Below, one piece after another: positions 32,165 through 43,700 of a stretch of 64,000 nucleotides of DNA. Position 1 is the first letter of the stretch, and each line of letters begins with the position of its first letter. Location: the NCBI GenBank assembly GCA_009760885.1, contig CM019704.1:16348429-16412428 (forward strand), in the 5' to 3' direction. The translations under genes and the position numbers were made by a program. Source of the DNA: Achatina immaculata (lineage: Eukaryota; Mollusca; Gastropoda; Stylommatophora; Achatinidae). The notes beneath the pieces are model-generated. The model made no database searches. It was not told where the DNA came from and saw only the letters and a list, made by a program, of their open reading frames with translations.

Positions 32165-34340
32165 AGGGTATAAACAGGGGTGGATGACAGAAGAAATTTT
32201 GCAACTAATGGATCGGAGAAGTCTTAAGAGCGATAAAGATGAATATAACAAAATAAATAAAGAAATAAAGCACAAATGCAATAAAGCTAAAGAAGAGTGA
32301 CTAAATAAGAAATGTAATGAAATAGAGACACACCATCATGGAAACACAAGAGATATGTACAAACAAATAAAAGAGATGTACAAACAAATAAAAGAGTTAA
32401 CAAACAAAAGGACATACTACAAGACTGGTTGCCTGAAGTCAAACGAGGGGGATACAGTAATGGACAGAAATGAAATAATGGCAAGATGGAGCGAGTACAT
32501 TAGAGAACTCTATGAGGACAATAGAAGCGAAATAGATATACGAAATAATAATGAAGGGCCTCCCATATTAAAAGGGTGTCTGAGTGGCGAAGTGGTTAGT
32601 GAACTGGTCTCTCATGGCGAAGGTCGGGGGTTCGATTCCGGCCGACGGCACCCCAGTCACCCAGCTGTAGAAATGGGTACCCGACTTCTTCTGGAGTTGG
32701 GGAAGGCAAGGCAGCCAGGCGTGATACTGACCATATCACCCTCTAGTGTGCTGACAGGTCAAGGAAAATATGGGCACTAACACCATATCCCTATGTGCCT
32801 CCAAGGCATGACAGGGTCACCTTTACCCTCCCATATTAAAAGCAGAAGTGGAAGAAGCCATCAATCACATGAAAAACAACAAAGCATCGGGGCCAGATAA
32901 AATCACCAAGGAAGAATTGGAAGCATTAGGAGAACTTAGCATAGAAATAATTACCAGATTGTTGAATGACATCTATAACAGTAACCATGTCCCATCAGAC
33001 CTTTTGCAATCAATTTTCATTGCCCTACCAAAGAAACAAGGTGCAGTTGACTGTAAAGACCATCGAAACATTAGTCTTATGAGCCATGTTACCAAAATCC
33101 TACTTCGTATTGTTATGAGAAGAGTCAGGAGCAAAATAAAACCAGAAATCGCTGAAGAGCAGTGCGGCTTCGTTGAAGGAAAATGTACACGTAACGCCAT
33201 ATATATAATAAGAACATTGATGGCGAGGTCAATAGAAGTAAAGATAGACCTATGCTTATGCTTCATAGACTTCTGTAAAGCATTTGATAAAGTGAGACAC
33301 ACAGAAGTTATAAGAATGCTGGAAGACAGCAACATAGATGGGAAAGATCTGAAATTTATCAAAAACATATACTGGCAGCAATCAGCAGCAATGAGGGTCA
33401 AGAACCAAATAGGAGCATTCCAAGACATAAAATTGAGAGTGAGACAAGGATGTGTTTTATCTCCTGACCTCTTCTCTTTGTACAGCAGAAACATAATGAG
33501 AAATATAGAGAACATGCCAGGAATATCAATTGGCAGGTACAACCATAACAACTTAAGATATGTAGACGGCACAGTTCCGATTGCTAAAAGTGAAGGGGAG
33601 CTACAGGCTCTCCCGGATGTTGTGGTTCGTGAAAGTAAAAGTAAAGGTTTCACCTCGGACAAAAAGAAGACTGAAGTGATGGTCATCTCAAAGAAAAGAA
33701 TAACACCAAAATGTAACATTACCATCGATGGCACAAGTCTGAAACAAGTTGATAGATTCAAGTACTTGGGAACGATTATAACAACTGATGGAAAATGTCA
33801 CAGCGAAATAAAAAGCAGATGTGCTCAAGCCAAGTCAGCATTCCAGACAATGAGACACATCTTGTGCAACAGATCCATATCAATGGAAACATGATTCCGA
33901 GTACTTAAATGTTACATCGAGCCAATTTTGTTTTATGAATGTGAAGCATGGTCTATGAATAAGAGAGTAAAGCGAGAAATGGAGGCCACGGAGATGTGGT
34001 TTATAAGAAGGATGTTGAAGGTACCATGGACAGCCAAGAAAACCAGTGAAGAAGTCTTAAGAAAGGCTGAAGTTAAAAAGCAAATTATAGCAAAGATCAG
34101 AGGCAGACAAGCGAGATTTATAGGACATTTCCTGAGAAGAGGAAAATTGGAACACACTGTGGCAACTGGAAAAACTGAAGGAAGAAGAGACAGAGGAAGA
34201 CAGAGAGAGAAGTTACTGGATGGGCTGTCAGTGTGGCTAGGAAGAAAGTCACCGGTGGATCTCATAATCAAGTCTAAAGACAGGGAAATGTGGAAAGAAA
34301 TGATCGCCTACGCCACGCGGCATGGCACTTGAATACATTT
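32165..34340 (+). pseudogene. RTE-type LINE, 5'-truncated, broken and split by a SINE
   Basis: Reverse transcriptase and C-terminal part of a non-LTR element. Order: WMTEEILQLMDRR linker, stop near 32300, SNEGDTVMDRNEIMARW, EDNRSEIDIRNNNEGPPILK, then the SINE (32575-32826). It resumes with EEAINHMKNNKASGPDKITK, CGFVEGKCTRNAIYIIR, CFIDFCKAFDKVR and RQGCVLSPDLFSLY. The catalytic box is YVDG instead of YADD, so one of the two metal-binding aspartates is lost. A stop at 33894 separates the C-terminal frame 33928-34332 (EMWFIRRMLKVPWT, FIGHFLRRGKLE, EGRRDRGRQREK). There is no endonuclease: the copy is 5'-truncated near KQGWMTEE. It lies in the 11.8-kb host intron in the opposite orientation. The family resembles the remnants at 28562 and 47050. 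Confidence 0.9.
32575..32826 (+). mobile_element. tRNA-derived SINE, intact copy with 16-bp TSD
   Basis: 252 bp. The pol III promoter is visible: box A TGGCGAAGTGG (32585-32595) and box B GGTTCGATTCC (32629-32639). The head resembles a tRNA with a long variable arm, followed by GTAGAAATGGGTACC and a tRNA-unrelated body ending GGGTCACCTTTACC. It is flanked by perfect 16-bp duplications CCTCCCATATTAAAAG at 32559-32574 and 32827-32842. Removing the SINE and one duplicate restores the LINE frame (PPILK runs on into AEVEEAINHM), so the SINE inserted after the LINE. Confidence 0.95.
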
Positions 34341-34349
34341 TCCACATAC

Positions 34350-34504
34350 ATGCTCCACATCTCTCTCTCTCTCTCTCTCAATCCAAGCCCTTAAGGCGTA
34401 TTGATGCAAATACCACCTATCTCCATTTATCTCATTTAATAGTTATCGTTATTTACAGTTACACTGCACTAGTACTAAATTGGTGTCGAATGAGTGTTTT
34501 ACAA
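34350..34504. other. (TC)n tract and short spacer
   Basis: A CTCTCTCTCT tract at about 34359-34379 follows the LINE end. The rest is unremarkable. Confidence 0.6.
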
Positions 34505-35663
34505 CAATGGTTCTTAAACTTGGATCCATGGACTCCCAGGAGATCCAAGGAAGGATTTTTGAGGGCCCATGGACCAGCAAATGGAATGGCTCGATTAAAA
34601 AAAAATCTTGCATCATCTGTGTTCTATTTATCGCTTCATTTCTAGTGAGAGGGCCACACGTATTCTCCTGCCAGGGATAGGGTCCACATGTGTTCTCAGG
34701 CCAGGATTGAGGACCACGTGTTCTCAAGCCACAGATGGGGTCCACATGTGTTCTCAGGCCAGGATTGAGGACCACGTGTTCTCAAGCCACAGATGGGGTC
34801 CACATGTGTTCTCAGGCCAGGATTGAGGACCACGTGTTCTCAAGCCACAGATGGGGTCCACATGTGTTCTCAGGCCAGGATTGAGGACCACGTGTTCTCA
34901 AGCCACAGATAGGGTCCACATGTGTTCTCAGGCCAGGATTGAGGACCACGTGTTCTCAAGCCACAGATGGGGTCCACATGTGTTCTCAGTCCATGGATGA
35001 TGTTCACGTGTGTTCTCATGCCAGGGATGGGGTCCACATGTGTTCTCAGGCCAGGGATTGACTCCACATGTGTTCTCAGTCTAGGGATGATGTTCACATG
35101 TATTCTCAGGCCAGAGATGGGGTCCACGTTTGTTCTCAGGCCAGGGATGGGGTCCGCATGTGTTCTCAGGCCAAGGATGATGTTCAAATGTGTTCTCTGA
35201 CCAGGGATGATGTTCACATATGTTCTCAGGCCAGGGATGATGTTCACATGTGTTCTCATGCCAGGGATGATGTTCAAATGTGTTCTCTGACCAGGGATGA
35301 TGTTCACATGTGTTCTCAGGCCAGGGATGATATTCACATGTGTTCTCATGCCAGGGATGATGTTTACATGTGTTCTCAGGCCAGGGATGATATTCACATG
35401 TGTTCTCATGCCAGGGATGATGTTTACATGTGTTCTCAGGCCAGGGATGATATTCACATGTGTTCTCATGCCAGGGATGATGTTTACATGTGTTCTCAGG
35501 CCAGGGATGATATTCACATGTGTTCTCATGCCAGGGATGATGTTTACATGTGTTCTCAGGCCAGGGATGATATTCACATGTGTTCTCATGCCAGGGATGA
35601 TGTTCACATGTGTTCTCAGGCCAGGGATGGGGTCCACGACCAATAAAAGACTAAGAACTGCTG
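34505..35663. mobile_element. hAT-like MITE swollen by an internal minisatellite
   Basis: The left end CAATGGTTCTTAAACTTGG and the right end GACTAAGAACTGCTG (reverse complement CAGCAGTTCTTAGTC) match the CAGTGGTTCTTAA style of hAT termini. No transposase is present. No clear 8-bp target-site duplication is seen (TTTTACAA against ATTCAGAA), so the assignment rests on the termini only. Nearly all of the interior is the tandem array at 34640-35640. Confidence 0.5.
34640..35640. repeat. minisatellite, 30-bp unit with 60-bp higher-order repeats, ~33 copies
   Basis: The left block has about five ~59-bp dimers with GATTGAGGACCACGTGTTCT and GATGGGGTCCACATGTGTTC. The right block has 30-bp units (GGGATGATGTTCACATGTGT then TCTCAGGCCA). 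From about 35300 these alternate strictly between GATATTCAC...CATGCC and GATGTTTAC...CAGGCC forms. The unit is divisible by three and stop-free in several frames, which explains the 257-, 192- and 135-codon open frames; none is a gene. Confidence 0.95.
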
Positions 35664-35704
35664 ATTCAGAACAAGAGTTGGTTGATGAATGTCAGAATGT
35701 TTGA

Positions 35705-36700
35705 GGGGGTACTCTGCCAAATTTATTACCCTTTGAAAACAAAAAGTTCGTTCGTTCGCTCGGCTACCGGTCTTCTCTTTATAATTGTCTCTAGGTATTT
35801 GCCTTAATTTGTCTCATAATCTTGCACACTTCATGTTTATATCAGAGTTCTTGGTCTGTCGACTTTCTTGCGTTCTTTCTATATAATCTGGCCATCACAA
35901 ATAGTGGACGTGATTAATTTTTTTTTTTGTACGAACTTTGGATTTACGGACTTATACGTTTACCATATTGTGTGAACAGCTTGCGTAGATAAAATAGAAT
36001 GTCGAGTTATCTGAGGGCAGCAAGTTCACTTCAAACCCTGTCCCCGATGTTCTTCAGTTATATGTATGAGTGTGTTTGAATGAAAAACAACACAAAATAA
36101 AAGTGGTCCTTAATTCCTGCACCCAAGGGGAACTCTCAAATAACAGTGACATACATACGATAATGAGTGTCTTGTATCTGAAGTGTAATGCTGAAAGACA
36201 GGCGTCCGCAAGCCCACCCCCGGCCGACGTTTGCCCTGTCGTGCCCGTGGGTGGGCCTGCCGTGAGAGAGGAACAATGAACACAAAGTGGGTTGTAAGTG
36301 GAATCCAGTATTTCAGCAACTGTTTGATGGAGCTTCTAGATTACAGTGCAGTGGGTAACCTTATTAAAACAAACGTCAAGTCTAGCACCCCAGACTCCGG
36401 TACGCCATAGACGATAATTGATAGATAAAAGGGGCGTTGAAACGGGCGACGACATTGTCCAAAGAGAAATTTGAGAGAGACTGGAGGTGCTATCTTGGAA
36501 GTGATTAAGGAGATTCCATATCGAGATATCCCTAGGAAAAGAAACCCAGGATAGATAACCCAAAGAAAATGACAAAGCGAGTGACATAATGTTAGACACC
36601 AGACAATGAGAAGAAAGAAATGACCGCTGATAGATACGGATGGAGTGCGTAGGGCACAGCTTAACGCACCACACTGTATACAATAGTGATGACATGGGAC
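35705..36700. other. intron sequence, nothing recognised
   Basis: No convincing exon. Overlapping minus frames at 36336-36758 have no domain resemblance. The short repeat CAGAACTTCCATAGCTGGAG occurs twice at 36712-36770. Confidence 0.4.
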
Positions 36701-36759
36701 GAGACATACAAACAGAACTTCCATAGCTGGAGAAAGATATGGCTAACAGAACTTCCATA

Positions 36760-37165
36760 GCTGGAGAAAGATATGGCTAACACATACTACATCAGTGACG
36801 GGAGAGAATGTGGGCAGGCCGTGTTTTCTTTACTAAGCCTCGTAAGAGGTGGGAGATTCGCCTGGCGCATTGGCCTGCTAGGACCTGGAGGGTTTTGCCT
36901 GTTTTAAGGGTGGGTCTGGAGCGGAAGAGAACAAAGATAAGCGGGTGGTGGAGCTGGTGTGGAAGAATTCCGTGCGGGCTTACAAAACTACTCCCTGAGT
37001 CCTGCTTGTTGGTGAACTGAAAGAGTGGGACAGACTACTTCAAAGAGCGCCAGTAAGAGATTAAGTTAGGGTCTTGGCTAGCTCTAAACCGCTGGCCCCC
37101 GGATAATCGTGTCTTAACCGCAGCGTCATCATCTTTGCCGGCCCCCCCCCACCCCCGATATCCAG
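36760..37165 (+). repeat. dispersed repeat family of unknown class, copy 2
   Basis: Second copy of the family at 30890-31275, in the same orientation and block order, with insertions such as a C-rich run at 37142-37157. Together the two copies define an element of about 370-400 bp. Confidence 0.65.
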
Positions 37166-37449
37166 GGATCTCCCCCCACAGAGTTGTCAGATAGTAAAGA
37201 TACACCACAGTTTATGACGCCCGAGCAAGCTTGATAAGACAGGATCTGGCAGATAGGAAAAAACCCAGTTAGCATAAAAGCCAAGCACTGAAACATAATT
37301 CAAAGTCTAGGTCTTATTCCTTCAAAGAGATAATTCAAAGTTCTGGGAATTCGTTCTTTCAAAGAGATAATGAAAGATTATGGGAATATATTCTTTCAAA
37401 AGAGATAATTCAAAGTTGGTTCTTTATATGAAGTTAAAAATAAAAGACT

Positions 37450-37770
37450 CAGGAGGTGGACGGATGATGACAGACTAGAAGAAAAAGCTGATTAAAAACA
37501 GTGACAGACTAGAAGAAAAAGCTGATTAAAAACAGTGACAGACTAGAAGAAAAAGCTGATAAAAACAGTGACAGACTAGAAGAAAAAGCTGATAAAAACA
37601 GTGACAGACTAGAAGAAAAAGCTGATAAAAACAGTGACAGACTAGAAGAAAAAGCTGATTAAAAACAGTGACAGACTAGAAGAAAAAGCTCATAAAAACA
37701 GTGACAGACTAGAAGAAAAAGCTGATTAAAAACAGTGACAGACTAGAAGAAAAAGCTGATAAAAACAAAG
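37450..37770. repeat. minisatellite, 33/34-bp unit, ~9 copies
   Basis: Copies contain CAGTGACAGACTAGAAGAAA followed by AAGCTGAT and TAAAAA or AAAAA. The one-base length difference alternates irregularly. Confidence 0.93.
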
Positions 37771-37954
37771 AGATGAGCTCACCAGGAAATTGGTTGGCAA
37801 GGATAAGAGATAGTAAATAGGGAATGTAGACATACTGTGTCCAGTGCTGGTGAAAATAGACATACTGTGCCCACTGCTGGTGAAAGTAGACATACAGTAT
37901 CAGGTATGAAGGTGGTTTGAATTAGTGCATCCAGTACTAGACATGGGTAGAAGA

Positions 37955-38122
37955 GTTGTATTAAGGAAGGCAGAAGTAGTGTCTCAAGTATTAGGGAAGG
38001 CAGAAGTAGTGTCTCAAGTATTAGGGAAGGCAGAAGTAGTGTCTCAAGTATTAGGGAAGGCAGAAGTAGTGTCTCGAGTATTAGGGAAGGCACAAGTAGT
38101 GTCTCAAGTATTACAGATACTT
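37955..38122. repeat. minisatellite, 30-bp unit, 5 copies
   Basis: Copies contain GCAGAAGTAGTGTCTCAAGT followed by ATTAGGGAAG. Confidence 0.93.
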
Positions 38123-38247
38123 TTACATTTGTAGTTCAACATCCTCATCATCGTAAAGGCACAATAAGGGGGAGGTAAAAGTTCTCTGTGGAGCCTGAAA
38201 TTCGCCCCCTCCCCCTTTTTTAATTTCCTGTTATCTCGTCTTATCTG

Positions 38248-38248
<1 letters not shown>

Positions 38249-38278
<30 letters not shown>

Positions 38279-38425
38279 TCTGGCATTCCATGCTTCCAAG
38301 GCTCACTGCTTCAGATACTGGTCTCCACTCACTTCTGTCCCCTGGTTATAACACACTTCTGCCCCCTGGTTATAACACTTCTGCCCCCTGGTTATAACAC
38401 ATTTCTGTCCCCTGGTTATAACAAA
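38249..38425. repeat. (TC)n microsatellite and 24-bp minisatellite
   Basis: A TCTCTC tract at 38249-38281, then four copies of CACTTCTGCCCCCTGGTTAT with AACA at 38328-38425. Confidence 0.9.
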
Positions 38426-38429
38426 AATC

Positions 38430-38779
38430 TGCTTGCTCCACGTTCCTTCTCTTAGGATTTCTTGGCTCAGATCTGCCTCTCGCTTTTGTCCCTTCTATCT
38501 CTTTGGTTGTGGTCAGAGTTGTTGCTTAAAATAAACGCCCGGAGGAGTGCCTGCAGACACTTTTCTGTGCACTCAGCACCGGGCTGGAAGTTTTTTTTCT
38601 CGGACACGATTAATTTGTTACAGCTTTAGTGAGATCACGTGACCTTTTTTAAAACAAAAATATGGTCTTTATGAGCATTTACATACAGTAATTATCAGCT
38701 ATTGGCGGACACACAAAAAGCTGCTCACCTGTACTCCGTCACTCAAACCTTCCTAAAGGGTTTTCTACGTCTAAATTTA

Positions 38780-38814
<35 letters not shown>

Positions 38815-39965
38815 ACCAGGCTGGCTTCAGGTGAGAATGTGCAGACTACGCCAGGTGCGAAAATAACTAAAGCTTGGAAATGTACGTGCTTGCTGGACAT
38901 GTGAGATCTCGGCTGTGAGGAGAATGCTGGAGCTACAGTAATATACAATTTAAGAAAACTGGGGGAGGGGGGGCTCACAAGGCTTCAGCGAAAAGGGAAA
39001 CAGGATGTCGAAATGTAACATATCAAGAAAGTTAACTGATTATGACAGGCATCGGTAAACTGGTCTTTACTTGTGGCGAATTCAACATGAAAGTGTGGCG
39101 AATCCTTCCATTTAATATTTCCAATAATTCGTTTTTTCTACATGGAGTAGTCTATTTCCAAGCTCTTCGATATCAACACTTTCGTATGAGAAGTAAAGAA
39201 GACAACGCAGGTCCTGCAGCTGATATGTAGGAGAACGGAGCATTCTGTAGAGTTGACATCAGAACTATAACACAGTCTGCACATACACGAGGAACTACTC
39301 GATCTCATTTTATGAAATTTATTAGATTACCTTTTTTTCAGAAGGGGTAATATGGAATGTGGACAGTCCGGCAAGAAGCGATTCTATCTAAATTCATAGC
39401 AAAATACTTCTAAAATCCTTCCATTATTTGGTAATCCGTTCCATTTCGATGCTGATTCCAAGTTTACAAAAGCACCAGTTCACAATTATAGAATGACTGA
39501 CTGAGAAGAATCTCGCAAATTTTAAACTTGGCATTTCAAAATACTTTGTTTATGTTTGGGTCGACCTGGGTATGTAAATCAGCGATCTGTGTGATGGGGA
39601 TTCATGAAGCCTAAATACAGATCTCAGATTGTTAACATCTATTTTCGGGAGTGTTAGGTGTGTTTTTGAGGTCACTCTCTCGTTTCTTCTATTCGCATTT
39701 TTTGTCCCCTATGCTTCTTTCTGCCATTTTTACGGCTGAGCATACAACTGGCTTCATACATGAGTGGGGTGTTGACATTCCATCACAAACTTCTAAACAA
39801 AGAAATCATTAAATAGTGCCCCTGGAAAGAGACAAGTTGTCTGGCCAAGTGAATATGGATCGAATACGCCGAGCCGAAGTTGGTGGTGTTGAATCGAACG
39901 ATGCATAACCGCGACAGAACGCAACCAAAGCCCTTCTGTGGGCGAAGGATGAACAAGAAGTAATA
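38430..39965. other. intron sequence, one (TC)n tract, nothing else recognised
   Basis: A TCTCTC tract lies at 38780-38813. The remaining sequence shows no exon, inverted termini or family resemblance. Confidence 0.4.
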
Positions 39966-39968
39966 AGC

Positions 39969-40043
39969 AATTCATTTATAAATCTATTTATAAATTCATT
40001 TATAAACGTATTTATAAATTCGCTTATAAATTTATTTACAAAG
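39969..40043. repeat. 12-bp AT-rich tandem repeat, 6 copies, next to an exon donor
   Basis: Copies of TTCATTTATAAA and the variants TCTATTTATAAA and CGTATTTATAAA. On the minus strand (host gene sense) the array starts about 25 bases after the donor at 40068. Confidence 0.88.
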
Positions 40044-40068
40044 TGCATAAAATGATCATCTTACTCAC

Positions 40069-40182
40069 CCGCGCTAGCATGGAGGCCATAAACTGCATGT
40101 TATCATGATGCTGCTTCTCCAGCAGATCCATGTGCAAGTCGTCCAGGACCACGCTGGGCTCCTCCATGAAACCATCGTCGCA
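40069..40182 (-). CDS. PDZRN3/PDZRN4-like exon, 38 codons
   Basis: Internal exon just after the last PDZ domain, residues 55-92 of the visible product. The acceptor is GTTTCTGTCTCATTTCAG and the donor CGG|GTGAGT. Length 114 bp, phase 0 on both sides. It reads CDDGFMEEPSVVLDDLHMDL, then LEKQHHDNMQFMASMLAR. The DDLHMDLLEKQHH...MQF pattern is diagnostic of PDZRN3/4 (vertebrate form FLDDLHMDMLEEQHH). It probably forms an acidic, then helical, linker. It joins LQ from 52199-52297 to HHIDEE from 28160-28288. Confidence 0.95.
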
Positions 40183-40199
40183 CTGAAATGAGACAGAAA

Positions 40200-40310
40200 C
40201 CACTCTGAGGAAACATGGTTCAGTGGTTAGAGGGGTGCCTTCTCAAAACTAAGCAGTTGCTCGCCCTGGCGGGTAATGGGTTTGGTTCGTACTCTCTCTC
40301 TCCTCTCTCT
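40200..40310 (+). repeat. tRNA-like SINE head, degenerate
   Basis: GGTTCAGTGGTTAGAGG resembles a box A region and GGTTCGTACTC a box B. A (TC)n tract follows at 40296-40320. The sequence to 40510 is probably the element body but matches no other copy here. Confidence 0.4.
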
Positions 40311-40649
40311 CTCTCTCTCAGGGGTAAGGACGTTGTCCGGTCTAGCAGTCAACTACACAGGACCCATATCTGACATTCTAGCGTCAGTTGACCACAACCC
40401 TGGCCACCTCTCCGGTGGCTCCACCAGTAACAGGCCTGGCCTGGCAAACGGGAGAGGGAACGCCATAGTCCCCATGGTGGTGGAGTCTGCTAAAGAAGCA
40501 CTGCACAACCCCTTGCTTTTTTAACTCCACTCAAAGACTGAGAAAAAAAACCAGCCGCCATAATCTGTTCTCAAGCCAACACGATGCTGTGCCTCAACAT
40601 TTTCACAGCATCGGCTGCAAAGAGCACCAGCTCGCAGTTCCAGGGAGAC

Positions 40650-40732
40650 TAAGTATTAGTAGTAGTATTATTAATATTAGTAATAGTAGTAGTATCATTA
40701 GTATTAGTAGCAGTAGTATTATTAGTTTTAGT
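40650..40732. repeat. TAG/ATT trinucleotide microsatellite, left half of the LINE target
   Basis: Imperfect (TAG)n/(ATT)n repeats ending in ATTAGTTTTAGT. The right half resumes at 44999. Confidence 0.9.
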
Positions 40733-43700
40733 CTTCTTCTTCTTCTTCTTCGTTCGCACTGTCTGTCTATATCTGCAGTCCTGTCTCTTGGATAAATTTC
40801 ACTGTTTTTTGTAACTCATGTATGGAACCATAGAGCTTATCTTCTTTAGTGGTTTCACTGGGCCAGTAATTATTTCTCAGTGTCTCGTAGTTGATGCAGT
40901 TCTGGAGGATATGTTCCACGGTTTGGGGCACCTGGGCACATGTACATAGATTAGTAGTACCAACCTTAAACTTTGTATACATATGACTTCGGAGTCGGCT
41001 GTGTCCTGTTCGGAGACGGAAGATGGTGACTTGTTCCTTTCTGTTTAGCATGTGATAGTCATCATGTGGTGGTGTTTGTGGCTTCCTGTAGGTTTTTATC
41101 ATGCTTTTCTTCTGATTATAGGTGACTGGTATGTCTGGTTGCTCCATTTCAGTGCCCTCTTTGGCCAGATGGTCAGCTTTCTCATTGCCTGGTATCCCAC
41201 AGTGGGAGGGAATCCATTGCAAAGTGACTCCATGTTGTAAGCCAATTTTTGACAAGGCATCCTTAAGGTCTGGTAGTTTGTTGCACTGAAGAGCCTCCAG
41301 TACTGATCTTGCATCTGTGAGAATTACTACAGGACATGTATCAATTCTGGAGTCTAGTTTTTCAACTGCAGCAATAATTGCCCTAACTTCTGCATCAAAG
41401 TTGTTGCAGTATTTACCAGTGGGTATGGAAATCTTGTCAATGGTGTTGTTTGGATATTCAATATATGCTCCTGACCCACCATTTTTTATGGCATTATGTG
41501 CAGATCCATCTGTATACACACGTATCCAGGTGTCACATGGATATTTGTCATCTAGAACACTAAGTGTGGCTGTTGATCTTACAAGACTGCTCTGCATCTC
41601 ACCATTCTGCACACCTTTCACTTCAGTCTGAATAGTTATTTGTGTATAATCTGCTTCTTTCCATGGTGTATGCTCTGGTACAGATGATAATGGAGTGACT
41701 ACAGTTGGAAGGTCAGGTATCAGCTTACGCATACGCTTGGCCTGATGAATGAAGCTGCTTCTTTTAAGCCGTCCTAATGCCAAGTTATTGAATCTCTCCT
41801 TCAGGGGATGGCTTACAGAGCTAAGGAATTTTTCTCCCATGGTCATGACCTTTGTGTCTCTACGTTCCTTTAGCGGTTGAACACCAACTATTTTCTGCAT
41901 TTCTACTATTGGTGTGGACCTCATGGCACCTGTGATAATCCGTAGTGACTGATTTTGAACCTTGTCTAGATTATGCAGCGTAGTGTTTGATGCTGTGCAC
42001 CAAGATGTTGAGCCATATTCTAAATGTGGTAGAATACTTTGCTGATATACGTTCTTGAGGATTCTTTCACTAGCTCCCCATGTGGTCCCACTCAATTTTC
42101 TTAATATGGCTAGTTTTCTTCTGGCTTTTGCTTCTGCACTGTTGATGTGTTGCTTCTAAGTCAGTTTTGAGTCAAGAGTCACTCCTAAGTAAGTGGGTTG
42201 GTTGTCCATCCTTAAGGGTATTTCATTTACAAAGATCTTACCTGCTTTCTGTTTTGATGAGAGGGTGAATAGAGTGGTGCTTGATTTCTCTGTGTTGATA
42301 CTTACACACCATTTGTTTGTCCATGATGTCAAGATGTCTGCTGCTCTTTGGAGTCTCTGTGTAGCAACTGTCGCATATTCATCTGTACACCACATGACCA
42401 GATCATCTGCATACAGTGCTGCTTTGATTCCATAGGGAAGTTCCTTGACCAGGTCATTAATGAATACAAGGAATAGTGTAGGCGAAAGGACTCCTCCTTG
42501 TGGTACACCATGTCGCAGAAGTACTTTCTGGCTTTTGTGTCCATCCATTACTACTCTAGCTCTTCTATTGTGTAAATAGGACTTTATCCAGTTGTACAGT
42601 CTTCCATTCACATTGCAGTTTCTTAGTTTCCACAACAGACCTTTTTTCCATACTTTATCAAAGGCTTTCTTCAGGTCTATCCACGCTGCTAGTACAAGGT
42701 TTTTCTCTTGGAATGCATCCTCAATCTCTTGAGAGAGATAGGTCACTTGATCTTCCGTACTGTAGTACTGCCTAAATCCTGCTTGTTGTGGAACGAGAAG
42801 GTTTTCACTTTCTAGGTACCATTTTAGCCTCAGGTCAATGATGCGTTCCATCGTTTTGCATAGGCAGCTAGTGAGACTGATTGGCCTGTAGCTGGAGGCA
42901 GTATCACTGTTTTTCCCTGGTTTTAGCAGTGGTACCATGCTTGCTTCCTTCCAGATTTGAGGTAACTTACCTGTGCTCCAGCACATATTGAAAATATCCA
43001 ACAGCTTTCCCATTGCTGCCATTCCCAGGTTCTTGATCATTTCATTGGACACTCCATCAGGTCCTGGTGATTTCCTTGGTTTCAGTTTACTAACTGCTAG
43101 ATCTAACTCACTGCGTGTGATTGGTGCATCCATGACCTCCACTTTTCTGACTTGTTCCTCCTCTTTCTGTGGCTCGATGCGCACTGTACGCTCCTTCTCT
43201 GGATGGATATCAATGTTGCAGTCCTGTGCAAACATGCGAGCAAAGTGATCTGCTACCTGCTTACCTGTAAGAGTTTTCCCATCCTCTATTAGTGTAATCT
43301 TTGTACTTCTTCCAGTACTCTCATCATTTAACTGTTTGATTAGTTTCCACAGTTTCCTTCCATCCTTTTCAAAGTTTAGGGACTCTGTTTTCTCTCTCCA
43401 ACTTTCCCGTCTGGCTTGCAGCTTTGCTCTCTGAAATTTGGCCTTAGAATGTTGGTAATTATTGTGGTGTTCTTGGCATGGTCTATTTTCTGCTTGCTTT
43501 CGAGCTGCTTCCACGTCATCATGGAGTTTTCCCAGCTCACTAGACCAGTATGGTTTATAGTCCCTGCGAGCTCCTCTGGGAATGGTTTCACGAGCAGCCT
43601 GAAGGATACAAGCATTGAATTCCTTCACTATGCTGTTAATATCCTTACCTTCTATGGACAGCTGTCCCACCAGGATACCTGTACGATGTCTGTACATTGT

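Noticed and set aside
32585..32640. A functional tRNA gene
   Set aside because: Box A and box B are present, but the sequence continues into a SINE body with a 16-bp TSD and no proper acceptor stem closes.
32973..33761. 262-codon minus frame
   Set aside because: Antisense shadow of the LINE reverse transcriptase at 32848-33894.
34870..35643. 257-codon minus frame and overlapping plus frames, possibly a repetitive secreted protein
   Set aside because: The 30-bp period is divisible by three and stop-free, so several frames on both strands are open at once. There is no initiation context or splice support, and the unit has non-synonymous-type drift in every frame.
36336..36758. Overlapping 127- and 140-codon minus frames as a possible host exon
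   Set aside because: Two frames are open together, with no splice sites in register with the PDZRN3-like exons and no family resemblance.
40276..40524. 82-codon plus frame
   Set aside because: It begins in a (TC)n tract within a probable SINE or repeat body. No conserved domain.
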